A stretch of DNA of 64,000 bases from Paenibacillus sp. FSL R10-2734 (GTDB lineage: Bacteria; Bacillota; Bacilli; Paenibacillales; Paenibacillaceae), in the NCBI RefSeq assembly GCF_037963865.1, contig NZ_CP150170.1:4154001-4218000 (forward strand). Direction: 5' to 3'. Under the pieces are notes generated by a model, which was not told the DNA's origin, made no database searches, and worked only from the letters and a program-made list of their open reading frames with translations. How positions within the stretch are numbered: the stretch's first letter is position 1; every line of letters begins with the position of its first letter. Position numbers and translations under genes: made by a program. Of the stretch, positions 35,333 to 45,557 are shown one piece after another.

Positions 35333-38300
35333 CTATTTTCTGACGATCACGGTCATTTCTGTACTACGAGTAATCCCGCTACTGTTCACCAGCTCCGCAA
35401 TAAAGGTATAGGTGCCCGGCGATCTGTCGTTGATTTCAGTCTCAGCATACTGGGCCCCCGGAGTGTGAGAAACCAGATCCTGCGTGTCGATCAGCTCGCC
35501 GTTCTCATACAGCCGGTAAGCTGTACCATTGATACCCCACCACAAATTCATCGTGACCTTGAAGCTGCCGTCGCCGTCCCAATTATCATTTGCAAGCTCT
35601 GGCTGTCCCGGCTTCGCTTCGCTAACCTTAACAACTAACGGTTCACTGACCGATGTGCCGTACATATTCGTCAGCTCGGCCGTATAGACATAAGTTCCAT
35701 TTGGTTTGCCAGAAACCGCAATGATCGCCTGCTGTGCGGACGGTGAGACATCCTTTAGTAGCTTCGCCCCAATGAGTACCCCGTCCTCATACAGCTTGAA
35801 GGTCGTTCCGTTGTTGCCCCACCAGAGATTCATGGTAATGGTATAATCTCCGTCCATAAGTCCGGTATCATATCCGTTGTCGCTTGACAGCACTGGTACA
35901 GCAGGAGCTCCCGCAGCTTGAACAGTTCCTTGCACCGTCACCTGTACTTCCAGTATCGCCTGATTTCCGGCCTCGTCACTGGCGGTAATAAAGATTGAAT
36001 ACAGTCCTGGAATGTCCGGTGTCCAGATAAAAGCCCCTGTTGAGGGATTTAATTCTGCCATTTCCGGTAGATTAAGTGCCGAGAATGTCACAACACCACC
36101 TTCTGGGTCATCAGCATACACATCCAGCGTTACGGTCTCTCCTGCATTAACACTGACTGGAGAGACTGGTGCAAAAACCGGTGGCAAATTTATTGTAGAA
36201 TCTCCAACATAAACAGCAGCAGTTGCAGTCAGCTTGCCAGATACGGTAGTTGCTGTTATTGTTGCCTGGCCATCAGCTAGCGCTTTAACGCGCCCTTTGG
36301 CATCGACTGAGACTACCCCACTGTTACTGGTGGACCAAAGCACCGACTTGTTGTCCGCTTCCTTCGGCAGAACGTACGCCTGCAACTTAGCCGTTTCGGA
36401 CAATCCCAGTTCTAGCAGTGTTGTACTGAGCGTCAAAGAAGTCGGAACAATGCCCTGAGCAACATGAATTACTAAAGTGCCTTCTGTTGTTGTTCCGTTC
36501 GGCTGGCGAACGGTTAATCCAATACTCTGAGTGGTATTCGCGTATGAATCGGACGGTGTCCAGCGCAGCGTGCGGTTGGCAAATACAGCGCCTTCCGGCA
36601 GCCCGTCTGCCGATACATTAATACCGAAGCCGTCTACAGGTACAAGTGTGTCCGCACGGAACACCATTTCCCGTCCGGTGACTGCTTCCTGTGGAGTTAG
36701 CTCAGAAAACTCCACATTCCAGTCTTGGGAGTAGTCGATACTCTTCTCCGCCTCAGCTACTATAATTTTGACAACTTTAGTCACTACATTCTCCTCAAAT
36801 GCATACGTGATTACGGCATGATACACTCCAGCATCCCCTGGTTTCGTGCTCCATGACCATGCCCCGTTATCCACAAACACAGTTTCCGGGTAGTTGCCGT
36901 CTACTGACACAACTGCACCTGGTATCACTGCCTCAAAGGACGCAGTCTCCCCTTCTGCAACTCGGATGTCCCGGATAATGGATACCTTGCTCAGGTTGTT
37001 TTCAAGCGCTTTTAAATCTTCATCCGAATTAGTGATCCAGACTTCCTTCACCTTCTCTGCGGCGGCAAGGTGATAGTCATCTTTCGCTTCAGCCTTAAGG
37101 GTGTAAGAGCCTTTTCCTTGAGGTGTCCAAGAGATGACTTTGGATGTCTCGTCGAATGCGGCTCCTTCAGGCAATCCATGTAGAGTGAAATGAACGTCAT
37201 CATTATCTGGATCATTTACCCCTAGATCCATCTGGATGGGTTTTCCTGTTTCAAACGGTGCTTTGAGCTTATCGTCACTGATAATGTTCAGCTTGGACAG
37301 ATTAGCAGTATTGCCTGAACCGCTCGTAGAGGTCATCGCCGCCCCGACATACAATTTGTCGGCTGTTTCAAAGGTGATCGCAGGTTTGGAGGTTTGCTGA
37401 TAGGTTTTCCCTTCATCCAGCGAAAAGGAATATCTTATATCCGCTCCCGTCTTCACAATACGGAAGAGAATCGGCACCTTCTTATTGTTCATATCCCCTG
37501 CCCAGTAGCCGGTGATCGTGTCACCCTGGTCAGCACGGTGGCTCACCAGCAGAATATTGTTGTTGTTCGGAAAATGCCTCAGCTGCACATAATTCGCTTT
37601 TTTTAGATCGGCGGAATCTGTCAAGAGCAGCGAGAAATAATCTTTGTCCGTTGCGGTACTTTGGAACTTCTCAAGCCGCACGTTGACTTCAAAATCTCCA
37701 GTAACTGTTTGATAAGCAAAGGTCGGGGAGAAATGGTCACTGCCGGTGGAAGTGATAGCTCTAGGGTTTCCATTCTCATCCCAGTCCACTGATCCTTTTG
37801 CCGTCCCCAGGTTCATTAGCGCAAAGGGCTGCTCGGCACCGGTAATTCCATCTGTATGGAAAACCGGAGATGCATTCTCGGCATAACGAAAGTTGATTAC
37901 ATTCAGGTTATTATCCGAAGATACTATAATTGTCGCTTTCGGATTGTCCAACAATTTATAACCGTCAACCCTGCTTGCCTCCACAACCAATTCTTGCCCA
38001 AGAACAGCCGGAAGGTTCTCCACTTTTAGTACCTTGGAGCCTGCTGTGTACTTGACCGAAACTTCATACGCTTTGGTTTCTTCTAGTACTTCCAGCACAA
38101 CTGTTTGTCGCGGCTGAACCTGAATGTAGATATCTTCCCCATTCTGCGAGTCATAGACGGTACCGGTAATCAAATCTTTAGCCTTTTTAATTCCCAGCGT
38201 ATCCATTTGATAGACTTTTCCAGTCTGGCCTATGGTAGCATCATCCTTAGACTGGTTCATGCCGACACTGTAATTGCCGTAGCGAACTTGGCTGAAGCCA

Positions 38301-40765
38301 TCAGCCCGAGTGTGGGTATAGCTCTTGCCTTCCGGATGGGTGGTGATGTCTGTATAAGTATAGGTTCCACCCTTGCTGGTGCCAACAACATTCGCCAGTC
38401 GGTCCACTTTGTCGGTGGTAAAATGGATACGCGTATTATTATTGTATTCCCAGTTGTTTCTCCGGTAGTTGAAAGTAATATAGACCTTATCGCCCTTGTT
38501 TTTGAACACAACGGCCTGTGAGTCGGGGTCTGCCCACGCAAAATCCGGATGACCGTCCTCCATCGGGAGATAGATCGATTCTCCTTGCTGTTCAAGCTCC
38601 GCCTTTAGTTGCTCCGCTTCCTTATAATGCTTCAACAGCTCCTGCAATTCGATAATACGGGTATATACATGAGGTGTCCTTTCCTGATAGATTTCTTCTT
38701 CAAAAGTCTCGGCAAAAGCCCGGTTGTCTTCAATATATTTCAGCAAAATGCGCAGTGCGCCTTCACTTTCTAGTGTTGCGGCGGTATATCCGCCGACCTG
38801 ATAGGCTATTTTTTGGCCATTAGCTGTATTACGCGAGCCGCCATACATCTCACTGATCAGAATGTTAACACCATCTGCTGAAACTGAAGGCCGGAAGAAA
38901 TACTTACCGGTCTCATAAGCGTCATAGGAAAGTTTTCCTAGAAAATCCTCCAAATCGGGTGAGTCTTCCGCCGTCTCAGCATACTTGTTGATATTCTTTA
39001 GCAGCAGTAGCCCGTATTCGCCAGCCCAGCCGCCATGACTCGCACCGCCCTCCAAGCCAACGCCATTGTCGGAGAACCATTTTTCACCATCTACCATTTC
39101 ACCGAATTTGTATTTAAGCTGCTGCAGATAAGGGGCGCTACTCTTTGCGCGATACTTATCTTCCACTTCTGATGGAGAGTTGGCTTTGCTCATGTTCATA
39201 CTGTCGAACAATAGCTCTACTACACGGTTCGCATCATAAGCAAAACCGAAATCCTGGTTCGCTGTTCCCGCACGGGTATTCGGATCGTAGAAGTCCCCCT
39301 TGGCCGGCGTATACATATAGTCTCTGAGCCGCGCAAACATTTCAATATAAGCAGCCCGGCGAGTAATGTTGGCAGAACCAGTCAAATTGTTATCGACTTT
39401 TTCGTCAAGATATGCATTAAACTTTTTCTTCAGCTCGGTATTGTCAGTGTTCAAAATATAGTTATGAAGCTGTAGCATCGACTGGACCAGGGAATCCGTT
39501 CCCAGCGATAGAAGCGGCCAGTTCTCACCAGTACCGCGTTTGCCGCTGCCATCGAGCGATGCACCAATCCACTTATAGGCATTCTCACCAGTGGTAGGGA
39601 CGCACCATGCCCCTTGGCTGTCCTGAGCTCGGGCGAAGAAGTCATACAGCTTGATGATCCGCTCCAGCAGTTCATCACTCTCATAATAATCTCCAGACCA
39701 TTTGTTTATAAAAGCATTGGTAAAAATCTCAGAAGCCATCATCGGCGACCAGTTCTGGTAGTTGATCGCCTGCCCCGTCACCTTCTTGCTCCAATCCTGC
39801 CTGGTCGGCCCATTGAAGCTTGCCAAATTCTTAACTGGCGTGTAAGTTACCGTGGCACCTTCCAGGAAATCATTGTTTTCGTTCTTGAACGTTTCATATT
39901 CCGGACCATACAGCTGCCAAGACATGATCAGCTCCAACAGTTCCTGACCTTGGGCTTGCAAATGCTCATAGGAAGTTTTTCCTCCAGTAGCCACAGCCGG
40001 TGTCCCCACTGGAATCTGACCTGTGAAATCATCTTCGGGTGTAAAGAACGGGTCTGTATGCGTCGCCGCACTATAAATGTATTTGCTGTTCTGCGTCTGA
40101 TGTCCATAAGTGCTGTTTCCGTACGCAGAGAACTTGCCAGTGCTCATGATGGTTAGGCGCACTGTACCGTCAGAATTGATCAGACCCTGCGGGATGATAT
40201 ACGTATCATAATAATACCTGCCTAGAAAAGGTGCTCCATCCTCATAGCCGTTGTCCAACTCGGAGAATTTGGTTCCAAAATGGGGATTCAAGACAGTCTT
40301 GTCTCCGTTTGGCCCATAGAGCATCAGGTTGCCCCTGCCTTGCTGTGTGCCGCTTACACGGATCGTCAGATAATTTTGTCGCGTTGAATCCGCTTTCAAT
40401 GTAAACTCCAGTTTGCCGTCGAAGGCAGCTGATGCATTCGGTGATGGCTGGATATACCGGTAGGTTAAACCATCTCCTATTCCGCCTCCAGCCAATTTGC
40501 CATCCGGCAGGATATACTCTGCCTCCGCCTTGTCATCTACTCCCGCCACACTCAGCTTTTCCGTGAAAGTATGCGCACTTTCCGAGACTTCGTCCCCAAA
40601 ATGGATGCTGTCGAGAACACTTACTGAACTAGCTGCTGCTCCAACCTGTTCCGCGGGACCTGTCTCTGCCCGGACTGTAACGGTCGGAACGAGTAAGGTT
40701 ATGGACATAATATATGCCATGCCTATCCTGCTCCATTTTCTCACTTTCGGATGATCAGATGCCAT
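35333..40765 (-). CDS. Large secreted multidomain protein, probable polysaccharide-degrading enzyme
   Basis: An 1810-residue exported protein. Signal peptide at residues 1-33 (IGMAYIMSITLLVPTVTVRA). Residues ~45-260 look like a beta-sandwich. Residues ~265-730 are helical with repeated aromatic/Gly motifs (QDSQGAWCVPTTGENAYKWIGA, FARLRDYMYTPAKGDFYDPNT, EGGASHGGWAGEYG), suggesting an (alpha/alpha) toroid of a lyase or hydrolase; the family is not recognised. Then follow a laminin-G-like sandwich (~1010-1170), several Ig-like putative-cadherin repeats (LPEGAAFDETSKVISWTP), a BIG2 domain (~1440-1525), another Ig-like repeat, and two C-terminal copies of a MNLWWGxNGT domain resembling ChiA-type Ig modules. 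No SLH or LPXTG anchor. GGAGGAGG precedes the ATG. Confidence 0.7.
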   Translation of the reverse strand: MASDHPKVRKWSRIGMAYIMSITLLVPTVTVRAETGPAEQVGAAASSVSVLDSIHFGDEVSESAHTFTEKLSVAGVDDKAEAEYILPDGKLAGGGIGDGLTYRYIQPSPNASAAFDGKLEFTLKADSTRQNYLTIRVSGTQQGRGNLMLYGPNGDKTVLNPHFGTKFSELDNGYEDGAPFLGRYYYDTYIIPQGLINSDGTVRLTIMSTGKFSAYGNSTYGHQTQNSKYIYSAATHTDPFFTPEDDFTGQIPVGTPAVATGGKTSYEHLQAQGQELLELIMSWQLYGPEYETFKNENNDFLEGATVTYTPVKNLASFNGPTRQDWSKKVTGQAINYQNWSPMMASEIFTNAFINKWSGDYYESDELLERIIKLYDFFARAQDSQGAWCVPTTGENAYKWIGASLDGSGKRGTGENWPLLSLGTDSLVQSMLQLHNYILNTDNTELKKKFNAYLDEKVDNNLTGSANITRRAAYIEMFARLRDYMYTPAKGDFYDPNTRAGTANQDFGFAYDANRVVELLFDSMNMSKANSPSEVEDKYRAKSSAPYLQQLKYKFGEMVDGEKWFSDNGVGLEGGASHGGWAGEYGLLLLKNINKYAETAEDSPDLEDFLGKLSYDAYETGKYFFRPSVSADGVNILISEMYGGSRNTANGQKIAYQVGGYTAATLESEGALRILLKYIEDNRAFAETFEEEIYQERTPHVYTRIIELQELLKHYKEAEQLKAELEQQGESIYLPMEDGHPDFAWADPDSQAVVFKNKGDKVYITFNYRRNNWEYNNNTRIHFTTDKVDRLANVVGTSKGGTYTYTDITTHPEGKSYTHTRADGFSQVRYGNYSVGMNQSKDDATIGQTGKVYQMDTLGIKKAKDLITGTVYDSQNGEDIYIQVQPRQTVVLEVLEETKAYEVSVKYTAGSKVLKVENLPAVLGQELVVEASRVDGYKLLDNPKATIIVSSDNNLNVINFRYAENASPVFHTDGITGAEQPFALMNLGTAKGSVDWDENGNPRAITSTGSDHFSPTFAYQTVTGDFEVNVRLEKFQSTATDKDYFSLLLTDSADLKKANYVQLRHFPNNNNILLVSHRADQGDTITGYWAGDMNNKKVPILFRIVKTGADIRYSFSLDEGKTYQQTSKPAITFETADKLYVGAAMTSTSGSGNTANLSKLNIISDDKLKAPFETGKPIQMDLGVNDPDNDDVHFTLHGLPEGAAFDETSKVISWTPQGKGSYTLKAEAKDDYHLAAAEKVKEVWITNSDEDLKALENNLSKVSIIRDIRVAEGETASFEAVIPGAVVSVDGNYPETVFVDNGAWSWSTKPGDAGVYHAVITYAFEENVVTKVVKIIVAEAEKSIDYSQDWNVEFSELTPQEAVTGREMVFRADTLVPVDGFGINVSADGLPEGAVFANRTLRWTPSDSYANTTQSIGLTVRQPNGTTTEGTLVIHVAQGIVPTSLTLSTTLLELGLSETAKLQAYVLPKEADNKSVLWSTSNSGVVSVDAKGRVKALADGQATITATTVSGKLTATAAVYVGDSTINLPPVFAPVSPVSVNAGETVTLDVYADDPEGGVVTFSALNLPEMAELNPSTGAFIWTPDIPGLYSIFITASDEAGNQAILEVQVTVQGTVQAAGAPAVPVLSSDNGYDTGLMDGDYTITMNLWWGNNGTTFKLYEDGVLIGAKLLKDVSPSAQQAIIAVSGKPNGTYVYTAELTNMYGTSVSEPLVVKVSEAKPGQPELANDNWDGDGSFKVTMNLWWGINGTAYRLYENGELIDTQDLVSHTPGAQYAETEINDRSPGTYTFIAELVNSSGITRSTEMTVIVRK

Positions 40766-41030
40766 TTGTAGCCTCCTCCATATATCCTTAATGGTGTGAA
40801 CACCCAGATATTAGCCGAAGGCTCTCGGTAATTCAATCAATAAAATCAACCGAAAACCCTGAATTATGGATGGAAACGACGATAATATATAACGATTAGT
40901 GTGATTGGTTACATAAACCTTCTTAGTCTATCATTACCGTCAACCATTTGTGTTACATTCAGTACGGTAATGGGTCCTTGCTTGTCCTTCTCCAAAATTG
41001 CAGAAAAGAGCTGAGTTCATTTAAAGTAGT

Positions 41031-41065
41031 AAAAAAACGCGAGGCCCTATCGCAGGGACTCGCGT
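41031..41065 (-). terminator. Terminator downstream of the decayed region
   Basis: ACGCGAG (41037-41043) pairs with CTCGCGT (41059-41065), with an inner CCCT/AGGG helix. The minus strand runs into seven T. It probably ended the transcript of the gene now decayed at 41153-41420. Confidence 0.75.
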
Positions 41066-41152
41066 CTTTGATGTAACTCCTTGGCAAGCGTACTGTTTAT
41101 TCTCCTCCGTTATCCAGATACTCCTGTGCCTGCTTGACTAGCTCAGTCCGGA

Positions 41153-41420
41153 TCAAGCACGTTCTTCATCAGCGGTTAGTACGTGTGCCTCTCTCGGAAT
41201 AAATAAACCTTGCTTAAAAAAACCTTCCTGCTGGAGCATGTCTGTCATCCCCTGATCGAAAAACGTATCCACGTTACTACGCGTCGATTCCGAAGAGAAC
41301 ACCGTATCATGGCTAAGATTATAAATATATATGGATTCAATCAGCGGATTGTAGGATTACAAATTAATCAGCATGTCGCTGATGCTCTTAGATTTCAATG
41401 GACCAAATTCGTCACTGTTC
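41153..41420 (-). pseudogene. Remnant of an AraC-type membrane sensor-regulator
   Basis: On the minus strand the frame from 41353 down to 41153 reads YNPLIESIYIYNLSHDTVFS, then STRSNVDTFFDQGMTDML, then QQEGFFKQGLFIPREAHVLT. This is the style of the extracellular (Cache-like) sensor region of Paenibacillus membrane-bound AraC regulators, which contain segments such as NPLIxSIYVYN and FYDQ. In the same frame just upstream, DEFGPLKSKSISDMLINL precedes a TAA stop. The DNA-binding domain is missing and the frame ends in TGA. It is a broken gene; parts beyond both ends were not found. Confidence 0.6.
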
Positions 41421-41875
41421 CCGCTGCTCCCTGCCTGAGGTTTGGCTTCTTAACATGGCAATACCAACATTGTCTGCATAAGCATTCTCTGTGTACAGGC
41501 TTTTCAGGAAGCGCCAAATGTTATTTTTACAGCTCTCAATATCAAAGTCTGATAATTTAAGTGTGACAGCCGATCGGATACCAGCCTACAGCATTTTTAG
41601 GCGTCTTATACTCTAGAGAAAGGCCTTCCTTCAATGAATAGCCTTGCCCCTTTGCTTGACCTATTACCTTCCAATCTTCCAGCAGATTCATCCGGTTCAA
41701 CATCTACTCACCCCGATTGCATATATTTATAGATCAGTTTGAATACAGATCCATAAACAGTGTGCCTCTTCTTTCTTAAGGATTGTAGTGCTAAATCGTC
41801 TGATTCCTATAATTGTGAACGCAGTAACCACAATAAATTCCACCGTTATCATCAAAATAGGAAGATTACATAGGT

Positions 41876-44368
41876 TTAAGCCTGCACAACATCGCCCTTT
41901 ATCCCCCATTTAACAAAGTGCCACAAATTACCCAAGGTCTCTTCTGGAGCATTGGGGCTATCGGCAAAGCTTTTTATCCCTGCATATTGAAACGGACTTG
42001 TTAAATGACGGTCCCCTTCAAAATACCGGTGTGGACCATACGCATTGAATGTGCTGGGCACAATGTACACCGATAGTTCATGTTCTCCGCCTGATAATCC
42101 TTGCGGCAACACTAAACTCCAATCTGGGCCCCAAGACCAGCTGAGTGGCTCCCCATCCAGAAAGACTTGTACAGCATCAGCATTGATTTCAGTCAGATGA
42201 AGCCTTACATTCTCCAGATTCTCTTTAATGGAAATGATTTTCTTGGCTGTTGCCGGAACTTCACAAAATGGAAATCCTGCCTCGATGAGGTTATTGCCCT
42301 GTATCACCTCTGAACCCGCAGCTTCTACAATGAATGGCCCAATCGTGCTCCATTGCCTTTTTTCCGTCTCCGTATAAGTTGCCAAGCTGTTGACCAAAAA
42401 TTCGCCCTGTAAGAACACTATTGGGTTCGGTTCCGTTTGTCCGTTTGTCATAACGACGAGAATCTGCTCCTCTTCTGCTGCTAAGCTTCTTGCCGGTATG
42501 TCGTAGCGATAACCATCTTTAACTCTAATACCATTGAGCCAATGTCCATTTAAAGAGACGCTAGTCATGCGATCAAAGAAATGAAAATTGAGCGATATAC
42601 GTTTTGCGGACGTAGCAACTCTAAATGTGGCAGTGAGTTGATTGTCACCGTCCGGATACAGTTCAATCAGCATCTGGTTCTTCTTAGGAGCAGTTATAGT
42701 CCAAGTAGACTGGCCAACTATTACTGCCTGTTTCGGAGTATTCTTTTCTTTGAGGATAAGAGACTCTAGGGCAAGTGCTTTCTCAACCAGTACTGTCTTC
42801 CAATTCTTCGGTGATAAAATCTCTATATCAGCCTCTAGCAAAGTATCAATAACATGAAATCCCTTCATATTTGGATGCCATATACAGCCGTCGGAAATAA
42901 GCACTCTGTCGTAAGCCCTCTCCCCAATATACAATTTCCCTGAATCGACAACAGCAGTTTCCTCCAGAACTTTTTCTTCGGTGAATTCATAATGAATTCC
43001 GGAATCATGAAGCTCTTGAACCAGATGCATGAACCTGTTGCTAATCATTCCACTGTTCGTATCCGGCACAAATGAGCCGTCATGTTCATTTATAACCATA
43101 GCTTCGTGAGGCGAAAATCTACTCATGACGCCTCTGGTCGGAACTACTACTAAAAGCTCGGGCTGAGTGTTCCTTAAATCCGGAAGTTTGGCAGCCTCCT
43201 CTTTTATATCTTCGAGTATGGTTGAAAAAGCATCCTTCCAGGTCAAGTGCAGTGGAATAGAAGGCGGCCAATCTTGCAACGCCTGCATACTAAGCTTGAA
43301 TTGAGCAAGATGCATTACAAAGATCTCAATTCCATGGCCTGCCAGCCAGAGTGCGTAAGCTTTAAAAGATTCCGGAGAAGCCCCCCATCCTGCACCCCCC
43401 ATGGCTTCCACGAGCGTACTTTCCCTTCCCTGCTGAACCGATATAGAATGTACCTTGCGTGGATAAAAATGATTTCCAGGATTTCTTTCCAGTGCATCAA
43501 TTGCAGGTAGAGAAACGTGAGGCAATACTTGAAATGCAGATCCGCTATAACTAAGTTGAAAGAACGGATTTTCTTCGGCCTTCAAGTGGGCTGTAAATAG
43601 CTTGTTATGCTTCTCACACCATGCCTGAACTGGTTTATAAAATCCTGTTATCAGAGCATCCGTCAGCATCTCCCAATAGTTTGTTCTCACATCTGCCGCA
43701 TGATTTTCTTCTACGAATAATAAAGGGAGCAACGGGATTAATTTTTCTCCATATCGTGCTTCATACTCTTCTGGAAAGCTCATCTTCCAAGGGATTCCGC
43801 CAAATTGGTGAGTGACACTATGTCCGTCCAGAAAAGCAACTTCGTCACTGAAAAAACCGGTAACATATTCAAAAGCCTCCGGGCTTAACCCGTTACGGTA
43901 TGCTTCATGGGTCAATCGAATGAATTGTGCTGTTGCTTCTGAATCCAAAGAGGAGACATTCTTACGAGCACGTAGCTCAATGTGTGTTATCTTCCCGGGA
44001 GATTCTTCAAAGGAGGTCAATACGATCCCATCCTGTATTTCTTCCGAACGGTTAATTTCAATCCATTCACACATGTAATCAGGGTTTTGCTTGAGAACTT
44101 GACCGTTCGCTGTGCCGGAAGGCCAGCCATTCTCATCATAGATCCAAAACTTCATCCCGGTAAATTTAGCGTAGATAATAAGATCCGAAACGATCTCCAA
44201 GTATGCTGTACTCATATACTCCGGTTTATTAGGGAAATTCCTCGGATGAAATATTACTCCATCAAGTCCGCTGAGACGCAGCTCATCCAATTGATCCTTT
44301 AGTGCCTGAAGATCCAGACGATCATTAATCGCCCATAAACTCAAAAATTCAAGTCTTTTCTTATTCAT
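41876..44368 (-). CDS. GH106-like glycoside hydrolase (putative alpha-L-rhamnosidase)
   Basis: An 830-residue cytosolic protein from the ATG at 44368. The TIM-barrel start (LDGVIFHPRNFPNKPEYMS, then GMKFWIYDENGWPSGTANG) is the pattern of GH106 alpha-L-rhamnosidases and their relatives. Later come a carbohydrate-binding jelly-roll (RISLNFHFFDRMTSVSLNGHWL) and a C-terminal galactose-binding-like domain (NADAVQVFLDGEPLSW). GH106 members remove rhamnose from rhamnogalacturonan side chains; this one is divergent, so the sugar is not certain. It starts 32 bp after the esterase gene and is most likely cotranscribed with it. The neighbours include decayed GH127 and AraC genes. Confidence 0.65.
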   Translation of the reverse strand: MNKKRLEFLSLWAINDRLDLQALKDQLDELRLSGLDGVIFHPRNFPNKPEYMSTAYLEIVSDLIIYAKFTGMKFWIYDENGWPSGTANGQVLKQNPDYMCEWIEINRSEEIQDGIVLTSFEESPGKITHIELRARKNVSSLDSEATAQFIRLTHEAYRNGLSPEAFEYVTGFFSDEVAFLDGHSVTHQFGGIPWKMSFPEEYEARYGEKLIPLLPLLFVEENHAADVRTNYWEMLTDALITGFYKPVQAWCEKHNKLFTAHLKAEENPFFQLSYSGSAFQVLPHVSLPAIDALERNPGNHFYPRKVHSISVQQGRESTLVEAMGGAGWGASPESFKAYALWLAGHGIEIFVMHLAQFKLSMQALQDWPPSIPLHLTWKDAFSTILEDIKEEAAKLPDLRNTQPELLVVVPTRGVMSRFSPHEAMVINEHDGSFVPDTNSGMISNRFMHLVQELHDSGIHYEFTEEKVLEETAVVDSGKLYIGERAYDRVLISDGCIWHPNMKGFHVIDTLLEADIEILSPKNWKTVLVEKALALESLILKEKNTPKQAVIVGQSTWTITAPKKNQMLIELYPDGDNQLTATFRVATSAKRISLNFHFFDRMTSVSLNGHWLNGIRVKDGYRYDIPARSLAAEEEQILVVMTNGQTEPNPIVFLQGEFLVNSLATYTETEKRQWSTIGPFIVEAAGSEVIQGNNLIEAGFPFCEVPATAKKIISIKENLENVRLHLTEINADAVQVFLDGEPLSWSWGPDWSLVLPQGLSGGEHELSVYIVPSTFNAYGPHRYFEGDRHLTSPFQYAGIKSFADSPNAPEETLGNLWHFVKWGIKGDVVQA

Positions 44369-44400
44369 TTCTCTCTTCACTCCAAATCATGTACTTTTAA

Positions 44401-45438
44401 TTACAGCCCGTGCAATGTATCAGCTAGCCAATCATAGGAATATCTCCCGCTGATCTCATGAACACCAGGAAATAGGTCTGAAGATAATTGATCAGGAGCG
44501 TTCTCCGCTTCATAAATCTTCCGGATATCTTCCACACTTTTTTGAAAACCCTGCTTTGGAAAGATAGGGTCACGTTCTCCGGACTCTAAGAATAAGGCTC
44601 TTGGAGAAATCAGTCCTATCCATTCAGGCAATTCTGCATACAACAATATGTTCGGAATATGGTTGCATATACAATGATCGACACCAATGATGCTGTCCTT
44701 GAACGTGTTGGTGAATCCAGTCAGCACTACAGCTTTTATTCGCTCATCCAGTGCAGCAGTAATATACGAGATTAATCCGCCGCCTGAAAAACCCATTATC
44801 CCCAGCCGTTCAGTGTCAACATCAGATCGCGAGCCTAAATAATCCAATACACTCCCTATTTCCATAACACGTAATCCGGTCAATGTTTTCCCTAACATAA
44901 GCAACTGTGTTGACATTTTATAGCATGAGCTTGGAGCCGTGCGCCCGTCAGTCAGATCAGCTTCAAGCAATCGTTCTCCAAAGCCAACTACGTCAGGGGC
45001 AATTACGAGCATCCCTCGTCTCACTAATTGCAATGCAAAATGTTGATGAATGCCCGGGCTTTTGTCATCTACGCTTCCATCGAAGTTCAAACCTACAATC
45101 TCCCTACTCCCATAACCGTGCCCATGGATCGCTATCACGGCAGGAATCTTTTTACCCTCGTAACCATTTGGGATTAAGACATAAGCCGCGAAGGACATTC
45201 CATTAACAGCAGATAACTCCACACGCTCTCTGACATAACCGTCACATACCACACGTTCTATAACAGTAGCTTCGCATTTACCACTGCTTTGAAAACTTCC
45301 AATTAATCTACCCAAGGTCTCCTTTAAAAACGCTTTCCGCTCAGATGGAGCCTCCTGCACTTTTGAACGTTCCTGCTCAATCCTTTTCAAGCTATCGTTA
45401 TATAGTTGGTTTAAAAACGAATCCGCTTTCCATGTCAT
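44401..45438 (-). CDS. Alpha/beta hydrolase, acetyl-esterase-like (Abhydrolase_7 type)
   Basis: A 345-residue cytosolic protein from the ATG at 45438, which has GGCAGGTG upstream; the longer frame adds 21 residues without a ribosome site. The fold markers are VIAIHGHGYGSREIVG (oxyanion HG), IMGFSGGGLISYI (nucleophile Ser in GxSGGG), SGERDPIFP (acid Asp) and FPGVHEISG (His). It resembles the dienelactone-hydrolase-like esterases often encoded in plant-glycan loci, which remove acetyl or other acyl groups from sugars. First intact gene of a two-gene unit with the GH106-like enzyme; the GH127 pseudogene precedes it. Confidence 0.8.
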   Translation of the reverse strand: MTWKADSFLNQLYNDSLKRIEQERSKVQEAPSERKAFLKETLGRLIGSFQSSGKCEATVIERVVCDGYVRERVELSAVNGMSFAAYVLIPNGYEGKKIPAVIAIHGHGYGSREIVGLNFDGSVDDKSPGIHQHFALQLVRRGMLVIAPDVVGFGERLLEADLTDGRTAPSSCYKMSTQLLMLGKTLTGLRVMEIGSVLDYLGSRSDVDTERLGIMGFSGGGLISYITAALDERIKAVVLTGFTNTFKDSIIGVDHCICNHIPNILLYAELPEWIGLISPRALFLESGERDPIFPKQGFQKSVEDIRKIYEAENAPDQLSSDLFPGVHEISGRYSYDWLADTLHGL

Positions 45439-45480
45439 GATTACACCTGCCTTTAGTAATTTAGAATGGATATATCTGCA

Positions 45481-45524
45481 AAGAATGATGGCACTCCCCA
45501 AAACAACAGGATACCATCATTCTT
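45481..45524 (-). terminator. Hairpin between GH127 pseudogene and esterase gene
   Basis: AAGAATGATGG (45481-45491) pairs with CCATCATTCTT (45514-45524). The T-run is poor on the minus strand (TTCTTTGC), better on the plus strand (TTCTTTTC). It may be a partial terminator. Confidence 0.5.
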
Positions 45525-45557
45525 TTCGTAACTATTTCTTATCGTCATATCCAGTTC

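Larger units (their letters stand above)
40766..41875. other. 1.1-kb stretch with decayed coding sequence
   Basis: No intact gene. Contents from left to right: leader of the 1810-residue gene (about 260 bp, AT-rich), a minus-strand terminator (41031-41065), the AraC-type sensor remnant, and a 48-codon minus-strand frame (41702 down to 41556, MLNRMNLLEDWKVIGQAKG...) with a GGTGAG ahead of the ATG that I cannot identify and that may be another fragment. The last 160 bp before the GH106-like stop hold nothing recognised. Confidence 0.6.

Noticed and set aside
41210..41560. 116-codon plus-strand frame
   Set aside because: It overlaps the minus-strand AraC-sensor remnant, which gives recognisable protein sequence; the plus frame resembles nothing.
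41727..41909. 60-codon minus-strand frame at the end of the GH106-like gene
   Set aside because: Overlaps the GH106-like stop in another frame, lacks a ribosome site and has no known match.
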